This document shows, in pieces, positions 24,001-36,058 of a DNA stretch of 64,000 nucleotides (positions are counted from its first letter, which is position 1; every line of letters begins with the position of its first letter). The stretch comes from Albula goreensis (Eukaryota > Chordata > Actinopteri > Albuliformes > Albulidae). Under the pieces are notes generated by a model that saw nothing but the letters and a program-made list of their open reading frames with translations, had not been told where the DNA came from and did no database searches. Location: the NCBI GenBank assembly GCA_022829145.1, contig CM040748.1:29588501-29652500 (forward strand), written 5' to 3'. The position numbers were made by a program, and so were the translations under genes.

Positions 24001-24299
24001 GTGCAGCACATTTTTATGGTCATGCTGGGCTTAGACTATCGTACTTAAAAAAATCCCCACTGTTTAGCTTCCTGCAGCAACACTTTGTCTCTAAGTCAGA
24101 AGGAGGAAGCCAAGAACACATGACTCCACTGAGTCACATGACAGCAAGCCCTCACTTCTGTCCACAGTATAGATGCACTAACAGCTACATACTGCCTACA
24201 TTATTGGAGGATGACAAAGTCAGCATATAGTTGTTTCATATGCACATAGGCGCCCAGATAACCAAGAGTAATGTTTCTAACTGGCTTAACCACTGTCAT
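21011..24299. other. Intergenic, nothing firmly recognised
   Basis: Mostly single-copy sequence with an A15 run near 21456 and T16 near 23383. Segments around 22240-22620 and 23440-23740 are less AT-biased and look unlike decayed repeats, so they are possible conserved non-coding elements. No gene is supported. Confidence 0.4.
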
Positions 24300-24405
24300 T
24301 CCCCAGTCAGGCTGGGGCAGTTGTTTCATTGCCAGTGTGAACCTCCAGCCACAGCTGGTAATGGCACATTTGGGACTCAAACCCCCGGGCCAGGGCATTG
24401 CAATT
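24300..24405 (-). mobile_element. tRNA-like SINE, family B copy 1
   Basis: Read on the minus strand it carries GGGGGTTTGAGTCCC (box-B-like), then CATTACCAGCTGTGGCTGGAG and CACACTGGCAATGAAACA. The same order is found on the plus strand at 48755-48815 and 40781-40845. The copy is partial and degenerate. Confidence 0.55.
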
Positions 24406-26844
24406 TTACCTCACAGTTTCACAATGGATGAAAATGGTCAAAACTTAAATGTATCTTGCCCTGATGCTAAATATAATCATACTACCTAATAATTGTAATA
24501 TACTAAATATAGATGATTTAAGTATATTTTAATTTTGTCAATATACTCTGTAACCTGACAAATCTAAATTCAGATTCAACTTTATAACTATTTATTGTCT
24601 TTGAATTCCTCTGAATATCATACATAGACATGTTCTATGTTTAGTTGTGCTTGGGATGCATATGTTTTTAATGGGTAAACATGTCCCCATTCCAGAACTA
24701 TTCATTTTATATATATATAAAAAATAATAGAATATGTTTAGAACATGCGCTGTCCAGATATGCCCAAAGAAAGCCAGTACAGGAGTCCTCGTTACCCCAT
24801 TCCAGAACTATTTATTTAAAGAACCATTTTACATTTGATTCGTAAATATAAAGATAAGAAATTGTTCTCTTTTATTACTTTTTCATTTAATTACTGTATT
24901 TTATATGTCCTTCATGTGTTGTGTGTACAGAGTCTTAAGGTGTTAACTTAGGTATAATTTAGGTATAAATTCTGAAAGTAAAATCGACTAAAAATCGTAG
25001 GGACAACTAATTGTATATTGGATCTGTTTTGCTCTCAAGAATACAGAAGCAATTGAAAGCATCATGCTTAATGTCTCCCTTTGAGTCTTAATATGACAGA
25101 CTGAAAGTAAGTAAAATTAGACATAATTGCACTTTTTTACTGAATACAAATGAACGATTATCCAGCAAAAAGTTGAAAATCTGTAACCTTAGAGTTTGAG
25201 GTGATAGCCTGCGGGTCAGTTTGTATTCAGAAGTGAACAAAAGACGGTAAATCAATGTAATCTTTGACGCACACTTAAAAATTGCTAATTATTCTTTGGC
25301 AAAGGGGATATGCAGTTTTTGATTTATAATGACGCTCTCTATAAGAAAGACATAACAGAACTGAACATTGAAAGGAAGTCAGGGAATACAGAGGTCGCAC
25401 TTAAGATTGTAATCAGAAAATGGAAACTGCAGTGGCGAAGTTTTAATTTCTTCCCCTGCCAGACTTACTTCCTGGCTGTTATTCAACGAAAAGCCTAACA
25501 GATTAATGGAAGCAGAGAGTGGTGATATAGCAGTTCACGAAATTAGTGGGGTCACACCACACTATTACTTGGCATGGCAATTATTGGACTTGGGTCATTG
25601 TAAACCAGGATTTTCAGTACATAGCTGAAAATGTCGGGATGAGTCAAGTGGAAATTTAAGATTCCATTTTAGCTGAGCAGGTCTGCTGTAATAGGGGGTC
25701 CACAGAGGGTAACATCCCCCTCCATCCTCATCACATATGAACCCAAAAATTGAATTACTTTACAAATATATGCAAATGTTTACATTACCAAGATATAGAT
25801 ATTAAGATCTAAATACACATGGCATTGCTGTTATGAGCCAAAACTTTAGAGTCTAAATAAAGGTACCTCAATGCTGTTATCATATCACATCCAATGAATC
25901 TGAGTGTACCCTCTTCCTTCAGGGTTCCCATATGATGTAATGTTGAATGCTTCCATTTTGTCTTTGTATTTTACATTCACTTGCCAACAACTACAGATGA
26001 AAAGAAGATGTTTAGCTAAACCTGGCACGGTACGTTGATAAAATTGCTGACATTGATTTCTGTGCATTATCTCTTTTAAAGTAAATTAAATTGCATCCAC
26101 TCAGTTGGAATGATACCTTAGAAACCACCGCCTTTGTTCTTTTCAAACTCCTGAGTGGATTCTAATGAGATTTGTCCCACATTTGAAGACCTGTGTTAAT
26201 TTCCATCTTGTCCCATGCATCAAAAGAAATCCACTGCATTTATTTATGATCTAAAGCTGCGGACAAACATTGAAACATTGACTGAATCCCAGCTGCTGAC
26301 ATGGGTTCCAAAGTATTACATTTTAAAAAGTACAAGAAAAAGACACAGCGGATTTCCATTCTGATCATTTAATTAACAGAACCAGACATTTGATTTTACC
26401 TTTTGGGATGATATTTCACAAAGATTAAAATATAAATTGAAATTTTAATGTAATATTAAATCATCTGAAAACCAAAGAGCCAACTTCAGTGTAAATATTT
26501 CTACCGCTATTACTACCAGTGCTAATACTACTATAACAGCGACGCTTCGTGTTACAACCGCTGCTGATACTACTACTAAATACCAATACTAATGGTATTA
26601 AAAAATGTAAAGTACCATCTATGTAAACAAACAGCCCAAATTTGAGTACAGTGCAGTAAAAACCATAAGGGTTTGTTCCACTGTAGGCTACAGTTTTCCT
26701 TTTGTTTTATGAAAAAATGCAGTAATAACTTAATTTAATAGCCTTAGCGCAGATTTGTGGATTTGCATTAGCCACACTCAGCCGGGAGTTCAACATGGCT
26801 GCTTTTCTCATTTAGCGTGCTTAATTTGTTCGAAAGCTTGTTGC
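24406..26844. other. Intergenic; short direct repeat
   Basis: AT-rich sequence. The words CCCCATTCCAGAACTATT at about 24689 and 24795 are a direct repeat 106 bases apart. No gene or known repeat was recognised. Confidence 0.45.
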
Positions 26845-27147
26845 TGTCATGGTGCAGATATATAGAGATGTGGTGTGTGTGCGTGTGTGTGTGTGTGTGC
26901 TTGGATACTAATTTAAGTGAAAATAATTTGGATCTACACTAAGTGAGTTATTTACAGGCATTAATTCTGTCATGGTGCGGGAATACAGCGAAATGATGTG
27001 TATGTATTTATGTGTGTGTCTGCATGTGCTCAGAAACTAATTTAAGTGCAAATAATCTGAATTTACTCTGTTGCTAAGTGGCATGCATGGAGGATCACTT
27101 GAATAGCTTCTCACAAGGTAAGTGAATTATTCACAGACCTGAATTCT
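26845..27147. repeat. Diverged tandem duplication of a ~123-bp segment
   Basis: Unit 1 (26845-26967) and unit 2 (26968-27147) share, in order, TGTCATGGTGC, a TG-rich stretch, ACTAATTTAAGTG.AAATAAT, TAAGTGA.TTATT.ACAG and a terminal GAATTCT-like word. Unit 2 also has about 50 bases inserted near 27070-27118. The duplication appears old enough to have diverged by many substitutions. Confidence 0.85.
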
Positions 27148-28759
27148 AAGCTACCCATTCTGACATCATGTCATTAATTAAATAATAAGTTGAGGTTTTA
27201 CATTTCCTTGATGTCTTGTTTTGGAGAAGCCACAGAAGGCACAGGTGCTGCAAATCTTTTTTTAGGGTCCACCTAGTATTTTTTAGGCTATACATCATAA
27301 GTTGTAGTTTTAAAAAAGGTGTTGCACAACAGTACAAGTCCACTAATTTACATATCAATGAAAGCATGAGTATTTTTGGCCAAAAAAGTCCATTTTTTGA
27401 TTTACTCCTAAAAACAAATGTACATTTATTTTATGTACTCAATGTGGCTATCCCGTTCTTACAGTTACTGTGCATGTAATCAGCATTTCTTCTCCCGGTA
27501 GTGTAGTGAACTGCTGTATCGCCAATCTCTGCTTGTTTTGCAAGCAATACTTCAGATAAAATCAGACAGGAAGTTGAGCTGGAGCAGGCCTTCATAGTTT
27601 GTAGCTGTTCAAAGCGATTCCCTTCCCCACACCAATTTTTTTCATTTTTAAAACACATTTGCCATTTTTGCCTCATATTTTTATGAAAAGAAGGTAACTT
27701 AAAACGAAAATAAGAATCATTAGCATGCTTGTATCATTTCTCCAAGCTGGGCCTGAATGAGATTCACAGTAATGGTCCCAATAACCATGTGAGGGATATT
27801 TCCTTAGTGTTTCATTTTGTCTTAGAGTGTGCTGTATTTCAAAACCTTCCTTAGGCTACTTTTAGGCCATTCATTGGAAGCAGTGAAAGGTGGCAATGAT
27901 TCAGGGAGTCCTAGTTTGGCCGAGGGCCTCAAAAAATGTTCATCAATATCACAGAAAGGGTTAGGGCGAGGGGCTAGAATTATATCTTTTAAAAGGCCCA
28001 TGATTCCTGGTAGTGCCCCTGATTTGAATTAACCAAAATCCAGCACACAGATAGAGATCTCTTTCACTGATCAGTCTAAATGGTAATAGGTTGCAGTCTT
28101 TATTTTGATTTATACCACATCTGTATTGTTATGTATCCGTAACATGTAACACATGAGCTGGGGTTTGCATGTCTCAGTCACCTTCCATATGAAAACACAG
28201 GTTAATGGCATCACTAATGATCTAAATGAGGAAGAAAACAAGAGCCATGGAATGAAATAACACATTTAATTTCAATGTGGGGGAAGCTTCTCCATAAGAA
28301 AAATAGGAAGTTACCAAAAACAAGTGAGTGTAGTTGAGCGGATATCCGTCTGCATGATGGTAAGAGGTAGGCTTTCATGGCTGAACAAATTAGCAAGCCA
28401 GATTTAAATGTTTGTAGTTTGTTTATGGTTGGTACGGTGTCTCAATGGTCTGCACCCAGGTTTGATAAGTGCGAATAGTTGCTTAAATACTTTTATTTTA
28501 ATATCTTCTCTCTTATCTGATGTTATTCAATCATAAATGGCAAACATACATTTTTCCTGAGTACAAAACATTTTCACAGAGAAAGGCAACGGTTGACAGC
28601 TGCTTTACATATTAATATCTTATGCATATTTTAAACAGAATTATCCTCATTCATGTTCATATAGAACATGTTTTTAAACAGAATAAAAACTGTTTCTGAT
28701 TTTTCAATATTAATTTTTAACCAGTACTCATGGGAAACAGCATTCATCATTTTCAAAGG
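27148..28759. other. Intergenic, nothing recognised
   Basis: AT-rich sequence with only chance open frames. Confidence 0.4.
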
Positions 28760-28764
28760 TGTGT

Positions 28765-28831
<67 letters not shown>
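28760..28831. repeat. (GT)n microsatellite
   Basis: Seventy bases of GT with a single interrupting TAT near 28768. This is the longest nearly pure dinucleotide run outside 61.7 kb and is likely polymorphic. Confidence 0.98.
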
Positions 28832-28833
<2 letters not shown>

Positions 28834-29029
28834 AAACATAGTTTAAGCTTGGCTTAGTATATGAATGCTGTTCATATGAAGTACTCCCTGTAGTCAGTGT
28901 ATGTTGTAATACCTTATTCTCTTTGTTACAGGGCAAGTATTCGCCCTAAGGCCCGATAGGTGGTTGGGGAGACCCAGTCAGCATTAGTATTGCCTTTGAT
29001 TGTGCATTCAGCAAAATGCTGCTCCCCTT

Positions 29030-29590
29030 TAATCTCTGAGTACTCATCTATGCCTACAAGTGCATCCAATTCCCATGATGCTTCAGTGGATATTGAGATG
29101 AGAGATGGTGGAGTACTAGAGAAATTACAAATGCTTAAGACAAATACAGCAGCTGGGCCCGATGATGAATCCCAGAGTAAATAGCTGGGAGAAATTTCAT
29201 GTGTATTGCTTATTCTTTTTCATATTATTGTTCTTCAATTATTTGCTATCTCTAAGACCTGGAGAAATACCTTAAGGATACCCGGGATAAGAAAAACGCA
29301 AGAATGATGTAATCATTTAATACAATTATTTAAGCTAGCCGAACATAGAGTCAGTGAACTACGGGCTTGTTAGTATGATTTATGCAAACATTCTTGGACA
29401 TTTTTTTTTGCTATAATGTGTGGTATCTTCTATGATTTCCTAAAGGGCAGCCAAACAGTTTTTATGTTTTTTTGTTTCTGGGAGAGAAAAATCTCAACCA
29501 ATCTCCTTGACTAACTTTGAGGAAGCAACTAATTGTTTTGATAAAATTGAGGCATTTGATGTTATGTACTTGTACGTATTTGCAATGTTG
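29030..29590 (+). pseudogene. Decayed non-LTR retrotransposon RT fragment
   Basis: Reading in changing frames gives VLEKLQMLKTNTAAGPDDES (about 29110-29169), which resembles the KAAGPDGI start of LINE reverse transcriptases. It is followed by a weak ETWRN-type stretch and NYGLVSMIYANILGH near 29360, like NYRPVSL. Near 29480 comes LTNFEEATNCFDKIEAFDVMYL, like the TNLL...D.GEAFDVVYLDF block. The order and spacing fit a CR1/L2/Rex-type RT. It has stops and no complete domain. Assignment rests on remembered motifs and is moderate. Confidence 0.5.
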
Positions 29591-32009
29591 AACATCAGCA
29601 ATGTATTTGATTTATAATGCATTTATTAATGTCTTATTAATCATTAATATCAACATATTTTAAAGTACTTCATGAAGGATTCATAATCTGACACTCCCAA
29701 CTTAATACAATTTTGCCAGTAAAGGCAAATAAAGAATGTAATTCATTTACTATACAGCTATTTACTATAATATATTTACATTATGTGACCTGCAACAAAA
29801 ATATTGCTCTGCTCAGTTCTTTAGATACATATTTTCCCCTAAGCATCATGGGTATCCTCTTTTTTGTCTTCCACAGATATCCCCTGTGGCAATCCATGGT
29901 CAGGAAGTGGGAGGAAGAAAAGAACACCCTTGAGCATTCTTTTCTGCTTTTTATAATAGAAGGACATGCAGTTTAACATATCAATGCAACCAAATATGTA
30001 CACAAACTGAATGTTTAGCCACTTTATCTCAATAGAATATGAAAAACATACATTTTATGCACTTCCTCACATATAATTTCAGGCAGTCAGTACAGTTTCA
30101 CAAGCTGGGTCACAGGTAAGGACTTCACCTATGTTTAACACATGAAAAAAAAACTGAAAACAACAACAGATGGCTTGAATCTTACTCGCATAACTACTTG
30201 TAAGGCACCAAGGTTCATTCTAGGAGAAATTTAATTTGGAGGAGGAAGTGGTGGTTGGTCATACATACGGAATATTTGTGTATGTGGTTTGCAGGGGCAG
30301 CATGGTGGGGTCCTGTCATGTCTAATCGCTTTCCCTGTGGTTCACTTTCCAATACCAATTGATTTTTTTAAATCCTGGAGGGTATTCATTTCAAGCTCCA
30401 GTTAAATATACATGTTAAGTGATAATTGTGGAGTAAACTACGGTTTGTGTCACTGAGGACAGTTCTTTGAAGCTGCATTGTGCAGCGGCCAATGTAGATA
30501 TCAGCTGGAGAGAGCAACACGCTGAGAAAAAGGAAACGTTAAAAAAACGCCTGAAGGTGTAACTCAATTGTTCAAACAGCCTAAATTTAGCACCCTGCGT
30601 GAAGAAATCGAAGAGTTCAGAGGGGACCGGAATCCTAGTCTTTTCCCACCCGTTATTCCCTTCCTAATCTCTCTTCACAATTAATGGAATTCTCCGGAAG
30701 CTTCCTGTCCTGCCACATCTGTCGCAGACTGCTTCATTATTTAAAGCTGTCCTCCGGACCCCAAAGAGGTTTTTAAGATTGATTGCTGGTTTGAGAGCAT
30801 TCTGTAGGAAAGGGGGAAAATCCTAGGAAAACATCCTACATTAACCTAATTGATATCAGTATTGATATTTTCTTTAGGGCTTTCCATGCATACCAGGGGA
30901 TGTTTTTTATTAGATTGACTCAAATATGGATTCACATTGAAATCCAAAAGGCTAAGAGTGTAGAGTAAGGACAAGAACTGAATTTTCCTGCCTGTTAGAA
31001 ATGCTTGGTTGGTTCTTCAGTATTACCCTGAGGCGTGTAGCACAGATGAGGACAGGGAGAAGATGGAAAATGCAGTCTTGAATTATGAAATTCTTACAAG
31101 TTAATCTCTTTGCATAACATAGAATTAAAGGCATATACAAAAAAATCTAAATAAAACCTTATTGGTTGGTATACATTTTATGATGTAATGTAAATCCTAC
31201 ATAGAGTAATAATTGAGAAGTTCCTACATAAACATAAACAATCTGTGTTATGATTGAGAATATATAGATAAGATCATTCTTGATTAGATTACATTATAAA
31301 ACTTGAACATACTTAATGAGGTAATTCATCTTGTGGCACAAGTTTACATAAAAACATAACAATAAAAACACAAGTGTATTACGACATTCCAAAGATAATT
31401 ATTACATGTAAATACAAGTGCAGATCACAGCACGTAAATGGTACACCAGGCTGTAAAATGCAGCCCCTCGGTGTGAGCACACTTAATGATCTCGCTTCAT
31501 TATTCATTAGCTTGACAAGTTGTTTGTTTTCGGGACCCTGTACATTTGTCCTGTTGGGTGGGGCAGCAGCCCTCGGTTAAATGAGTGTGAAGAGTCAAGG
31601 GTGATCGCATCAGTCTTCATGATATGCCTGTCCAGAAACAGGTGACAGTTCGTTTTGTCACCCAAAGGGAACTAAGGGTATTCTATGGGCTATTTGGCTT
31701 GGTCTGCAAAATCAACCACTTGACCTGAGTTAACCCAGATATAGTGTACAACATCACTTTATTGACCCCAGCCGTGACAGCCGTTAAATTTTGTGGGAGC
31801 AACGGCGATAAGACTTTTATGTTCTGAGTTGGCCGAGAAGTTGTCTGAGAATGTCAACGAACGCCCCATAAATCTTGGCGGTTTATCTCTCATGTTCGTT
31901 TGATAAATGGACAGGCATGCGTTGACGTGAACTACTGCTAAGCGAGCAGAGCCTTGCTTTGTACTGTCTGAATTGTCGAGAAACATTTATTATTTTCAGA
32001 TTTGCTGCT
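29591..32009. other. Intergenic, nothing recognised
   Basis: AT-rich sequence. The frame at 29713-29976 might be a tail of the adjacent LINE relic but shows no motif. The segments 30480-30800 and 31760-31985 have more balanced composition and could be conserved non-coding sequence; this was not tested. Confidence 0.4.
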
Positions 32010-32135
32010 AGGCTTCATCAGTATAAACTTGAAACTGTAATATGAGGTTGCAGGTTTGATTCCTAGGTAGTGCACAGCTATCGTACCCATAAGTACGATA
32101 CTCACCTTCAGTAAAAGGTTTGCAAATCTATGGAA
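32010..32135 (+). mobile_element. tRNA-like SINE, family A copy 2
   Basis: It has ACTTGAAACTGTAATATGAG, then GGTTGCAGGTTTGATTCCTA (box B), GGTAGTGCACAGCTATCGTACC and CACCTTCAGTAAAA. This is the same motif order as at 2692 and 46171. Confidence 0.55.
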
Positions 32136-32152
32136 GTTGTTCTGGTGTCACT

Positions 32153-32154
32153 TC

Positions 32155-32186
<32 letters not shown>
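32153..32186. repeat. (CTAT)n tetranucleotide microsatellite
   Basis: About eight CTAT units directly follow the SINE at 32010, a common place for microsatellites to arise. Confidence 0.97.
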
Positions 32187-34207
32187 GTTATATATATGGT
32201 TATGTATTTCACTTACTGTTTCATGTGTTTTGTTCACCATTGCTCTTCATTGGCAAATGGTCTACCAATTAATAATTCAGTGAGCACTTTCTGAAATGAA
32301 AATCAATCTGAAGAAAGACCTTATATAAATTACATCATAAAAAATTGGTAGATCAGTCAGATATACAATACAGAAATTGTAGAAACTGCTAAAGATTTGC
32401 AGCATTGAAGTTACTTGCCAGATATGTGTTGTATTGCAGAATGTTGAAGATAGTTTGATTACATTTTATCTTTGTGAAAATTTGTTTTCCATAAAATATG
32501 TATAATATTTTTATATAATAGATACAAAAAATGAATAGCAATATTATGATCAAATGTTGACAAATATTTGTAGTGTTTGAATACAAATATCAGAGTAAAG
32601 GCAATAATTAAAACATTGCTGGCACAAAAGCAAATATTTAAATGATTTCAAACATGAAAGAACATGAACGACACAAAATGCTGGCCAACTCTTCCACAGT
32701 AAATAATGGCTGAATAATTGATTAATAATCACTTACAGATTAAAAGGACAATCACATTATGAGCCTGGATGAGTCACCCTCATAAAAGTCCTGCAATTAC
32801 TATGCAATAAAAGGAGGATTCATATCAGCCCAATGAATAAATCTGTTTATTATAACAATCTCAAACTGTGAAACGACTAAATATAACCTTGAATGTGATG
32901 ATCAGATAAGAGAAATTTGAATGTGCCCTTTTATACAATTTAACCCATAAAATATGTAGTATTAATAGTAAAATGCTAAACTATTTTACCTCAGAAAGAT
33001 TCTTTCATAACTCAAAGACTATGACATACAATCTATACCAACATATATAACTACATTTAATACCATTTTAGGAGTTTTAGGGAAAATACTGGGTTGTGTT
33101 GTTGAAATAATTAATTGTTATATTTTACAAGAGTACTTCTCTGCCATTAATGTAAATGTGAAGAAGGGATCCACTAATCCCTACATAATGTGGATATCTA
33201 TGTATAATGATCAGGGTACAGTGCATCCAGATGTTATAGGCATCTGCTCCACAACAATTCCTTACCAAGCAGTTAGCCTGGTGCTGCTAATGGATGATTA
33301 GCAAGAAATGGAGAAGGGCCTAAAACAAGTACCCAAGCTGTCCCTCTCTGTGAACTAATCTTTTCTGAGCATTTTATTAGAGCTAGTCTTTTAAAGACAG
33401 CATGCAGCTTTGAAGTGAGCAGAGCTATTGTCTTTAAAATAACTTATTTTCATCAGGGGGAAGGCACTTCTCAAGACATCACTAGCTGGACATTATACTG
33501 TGTATTGAAGTGTACCAGAAGTCCACTACCACTAGTTATATATCCTTAGAGGTCTGTGAAATGTATATGCTCTCCTGTAGACCATTTGCTAACAGGTAAA
33601 GTTTTCTTTTTCTCAACTAAAACTGTGTGAGACTTGGAAGCAGGAATTTAGCAGAGCTATCTAGAGGTAGCTATGTGCAGCTTGTACTTGGGTTACATGG
33701 GTGGAAAAAAGGCATTTGTGCAGCTCTCAGGTGTCTACGGAAATCTAAAGTCACCCCAGTGAAAACCTGAGAACCTGAAGAAAACTTGTTCCTGACTAAA
33801 ACGTGTAATCATGGGAAATAGATTTTCACTGAATATTGAAAAACTTTATTTTACCAACACTGGTGATCAGCAGGAATGTCACATATTTTCAAAAGGTGAA
33901 TGTGTTTCAAATCAAGGGCACAGTGTATCAAAGGTATTTGATTTGAACACATTATGAGCACAGAGCAGACCATGCTGGGACAGCCAGTACACAGTTTTAT
34001 GTCCTGGCGAGCACAAGGTGGGTACACTGAGGTTTTAGGCTGAGGTGATCAGGCACCCAGAAGCAGTAGTTTCCTTTTGATATCCTGCTTAGAGGCACAC
34101 AGGTAGAAAAGTGCCCTGGAATTTCTGTTCCCCTCTGAGCTAAAAGCCACTTTTGACTGTACCCTGCAGAGTTAGCTATCCACACTTCTGTTAGAGGTTA
34201 TTCAGTG
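32187..34207. other. Intergenic, nothing recognised
   Basis: Very AT-rich, low-complexity-leaning sequence with no gene. Confidence 0.4.
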
Positions 34208-34370
34208 CAGGGCAGCGATTTCAAACTCAAATCCTGTTGTTTGCTGGATTTCAGTGAGTTTCATCAATTAAGTGCGTCGTTGATTGAGTCCCGCGCCTTC
34301 TATCCAAGACTTAAATTGATTGCGGATTGAAAGGAGACCACAAACCCTGCAAGGTCTGAGATACCTGTAG
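34208..34370. mobile_element. Palindromic MITE-like element, family C copy 4
   Basis: It starts GGGCAGCGATTTCAAACTCA then AATCCTG and ends with an inverted counterpart near CCCTGCAAGGTCTGAGATAC. The internal TTGATTGAGTCC matches the family centre. It is diverged. Confidence 0.4.
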
Positions 34371-35927
34371 TAGAGATTTATACAGATATTCTTTTGTGTT
34401 AATTTGGATGTGGGCTTTATTTTAGCATGGCCTCATTTGCATAGGATATAGCCTCACCCAGCAGTCTTTTACGAATCAATTTCTTATGGATGCACAGTTG
34501 CTTCATTGCACAATAGCTTATTTGAATTCTCTCAGATGTCTTTACACAGTCTTATGCACAGAGGGTCACCTAACTGCAACCTATTAAAACAGTTTGTTCC
34601 AATTAAGAGAGCCAGGCAGTTATCATTGATTTCAATACTGCATCAGGGAATATAAACTGCTATACACCGTATTTTGTGGGCCATATTCTGGTTTGCTAGA
34701 GGCATGGAAAATAGTAATTGTTGTTGAAAATAGTAACTGTAATTATTGTTTAGTGGTGGATTCTCTCAGGTTTCTTTGGCCTTTGATATTATTTACAGAT
34801 TCAGTAATGAATCCCTAGATGTGTGCCTGTCTTTTCTCTCATCTTAAGGCTATGCCTAATCCTTGATCTCATTTAAAAAAAAACCTGGTCGGTTGCAAGG
34901 GCTTTTCAGTCTTAAGACCCAGTAATAAGACTGTTGTATTAGATTATTAGATGTGCTGTTTGCCTCTAGAGACATTCTGCCACTACTGCCACTAATGCGT
35001 TGCTCCTGCCTCATCTGTTTGCAGTTTTTTCTCAGTGTGTGTTTTTATACCTGCGGTCTGCAGTGCTGGTTTTGAAGAGCCACAGACTGGTTCTGGTTAT
35101 CACTGTCACACAGCAGTCACTATATGAATTAAAAAGGTCACAACGCATACCTCACCTGGTTTTGTGGGCCTGATCTTGATTGGGTGGAGCTATTAGCAAC
35201 ACATTGATTTGAGCCAATCATTGTGTTTTCTTTGAGTGTGCATCTCTAAAGCACAATTGATCATTGATTTCAAAGAGGTCGGTGATTGACAGCATGTCGT
35301 AGCTCAACCTTTTATGTGGTAAAATATTTGGTGCTTTGAAAATGCTAGAATGTGCTATCAGCAAAGAGACATTTCGTTATTAGTTTCATTATGAGCAGGT
35401 CATGATACAACACATTAGTCCAGGGCAATATGGAATTTGTCATGTATAGATAGCGACAATGATCCAAGGATTTGCTTACAACTGAAGTAGGATATAAGGC
35501 AGGATAGTGTTCAAAGGGTTAAACACCTCTCAAACAGAGATAAGAAATGGCTTTACTTCAGCTTGCTGTTTATAGTAATTGCAGACATTTAAAAAGTAGG
35601 AGCCAGATTGAATTTCCCCCAAAAAATTTGATTCACCTGAAGGTTAATACATTGCATGGCATTTCTTCATCCTTTACTTTCGCTTTAAATCTCCCTGAGT
35701 CTCTGGAGCGTTTTCATGGCCGCTGCAGGGTTTGCACATTATAATAATGTCCGGCTGCTGGAGTCTGTGCGCTGGAGGACTCATAGAGTGATGGATGACA
35801 GGTCAAAGCCCCAGCGAGTCATTATCCATAATCCACTGTGGAATCCATTAAGAGTCACATGACCAGCTAACGGGACGCACTGGTCATCACAATTGCGGAG
35901 CTTGGGAAGGATTTGGCATTTTCTACA
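34371..35927. other. Intergenic, nothing firmly recognised
   Basis: No gene or known repeat. The segment 35660-35900 is less AT-rich (for example GCCGCTGCAGGG, GACCAGCTAACGGGACGC) and may be conserved. Confidence 0.35.
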
Positions 35928-36058
35928 CATAGCGGTACAGTGCTGGGGTTTGTAACTCGGACATTGTCGGCTCAGTTCTCGGGTAGAACACCGTCGTTGT
36001 CTCCTTGAGCAATGCGCTCCACCAAAATTGTTTCAGCAAAAAATCCAAATGTAAAAGA
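35928..36058 (+). mobile_element. tRNA-like SINE, family A copy 3
   Basis: The order GTTTGTAACTCGGACATTGT, CTCAGTTCTCGGGTAGAACAC, TCCTTGAGCAATGCGCTCCA, AATTGTTTCAGCAAAAAATC matches copy 4 at 46171, including the TTGTTTCAGTAAAT-like tail. Confidence 0.6.

Noticed and set aside
28631..28936. His-Thr-rich open frame
   Set aside because: It is a translation of the (GT)n microsatellite on the minus strand.
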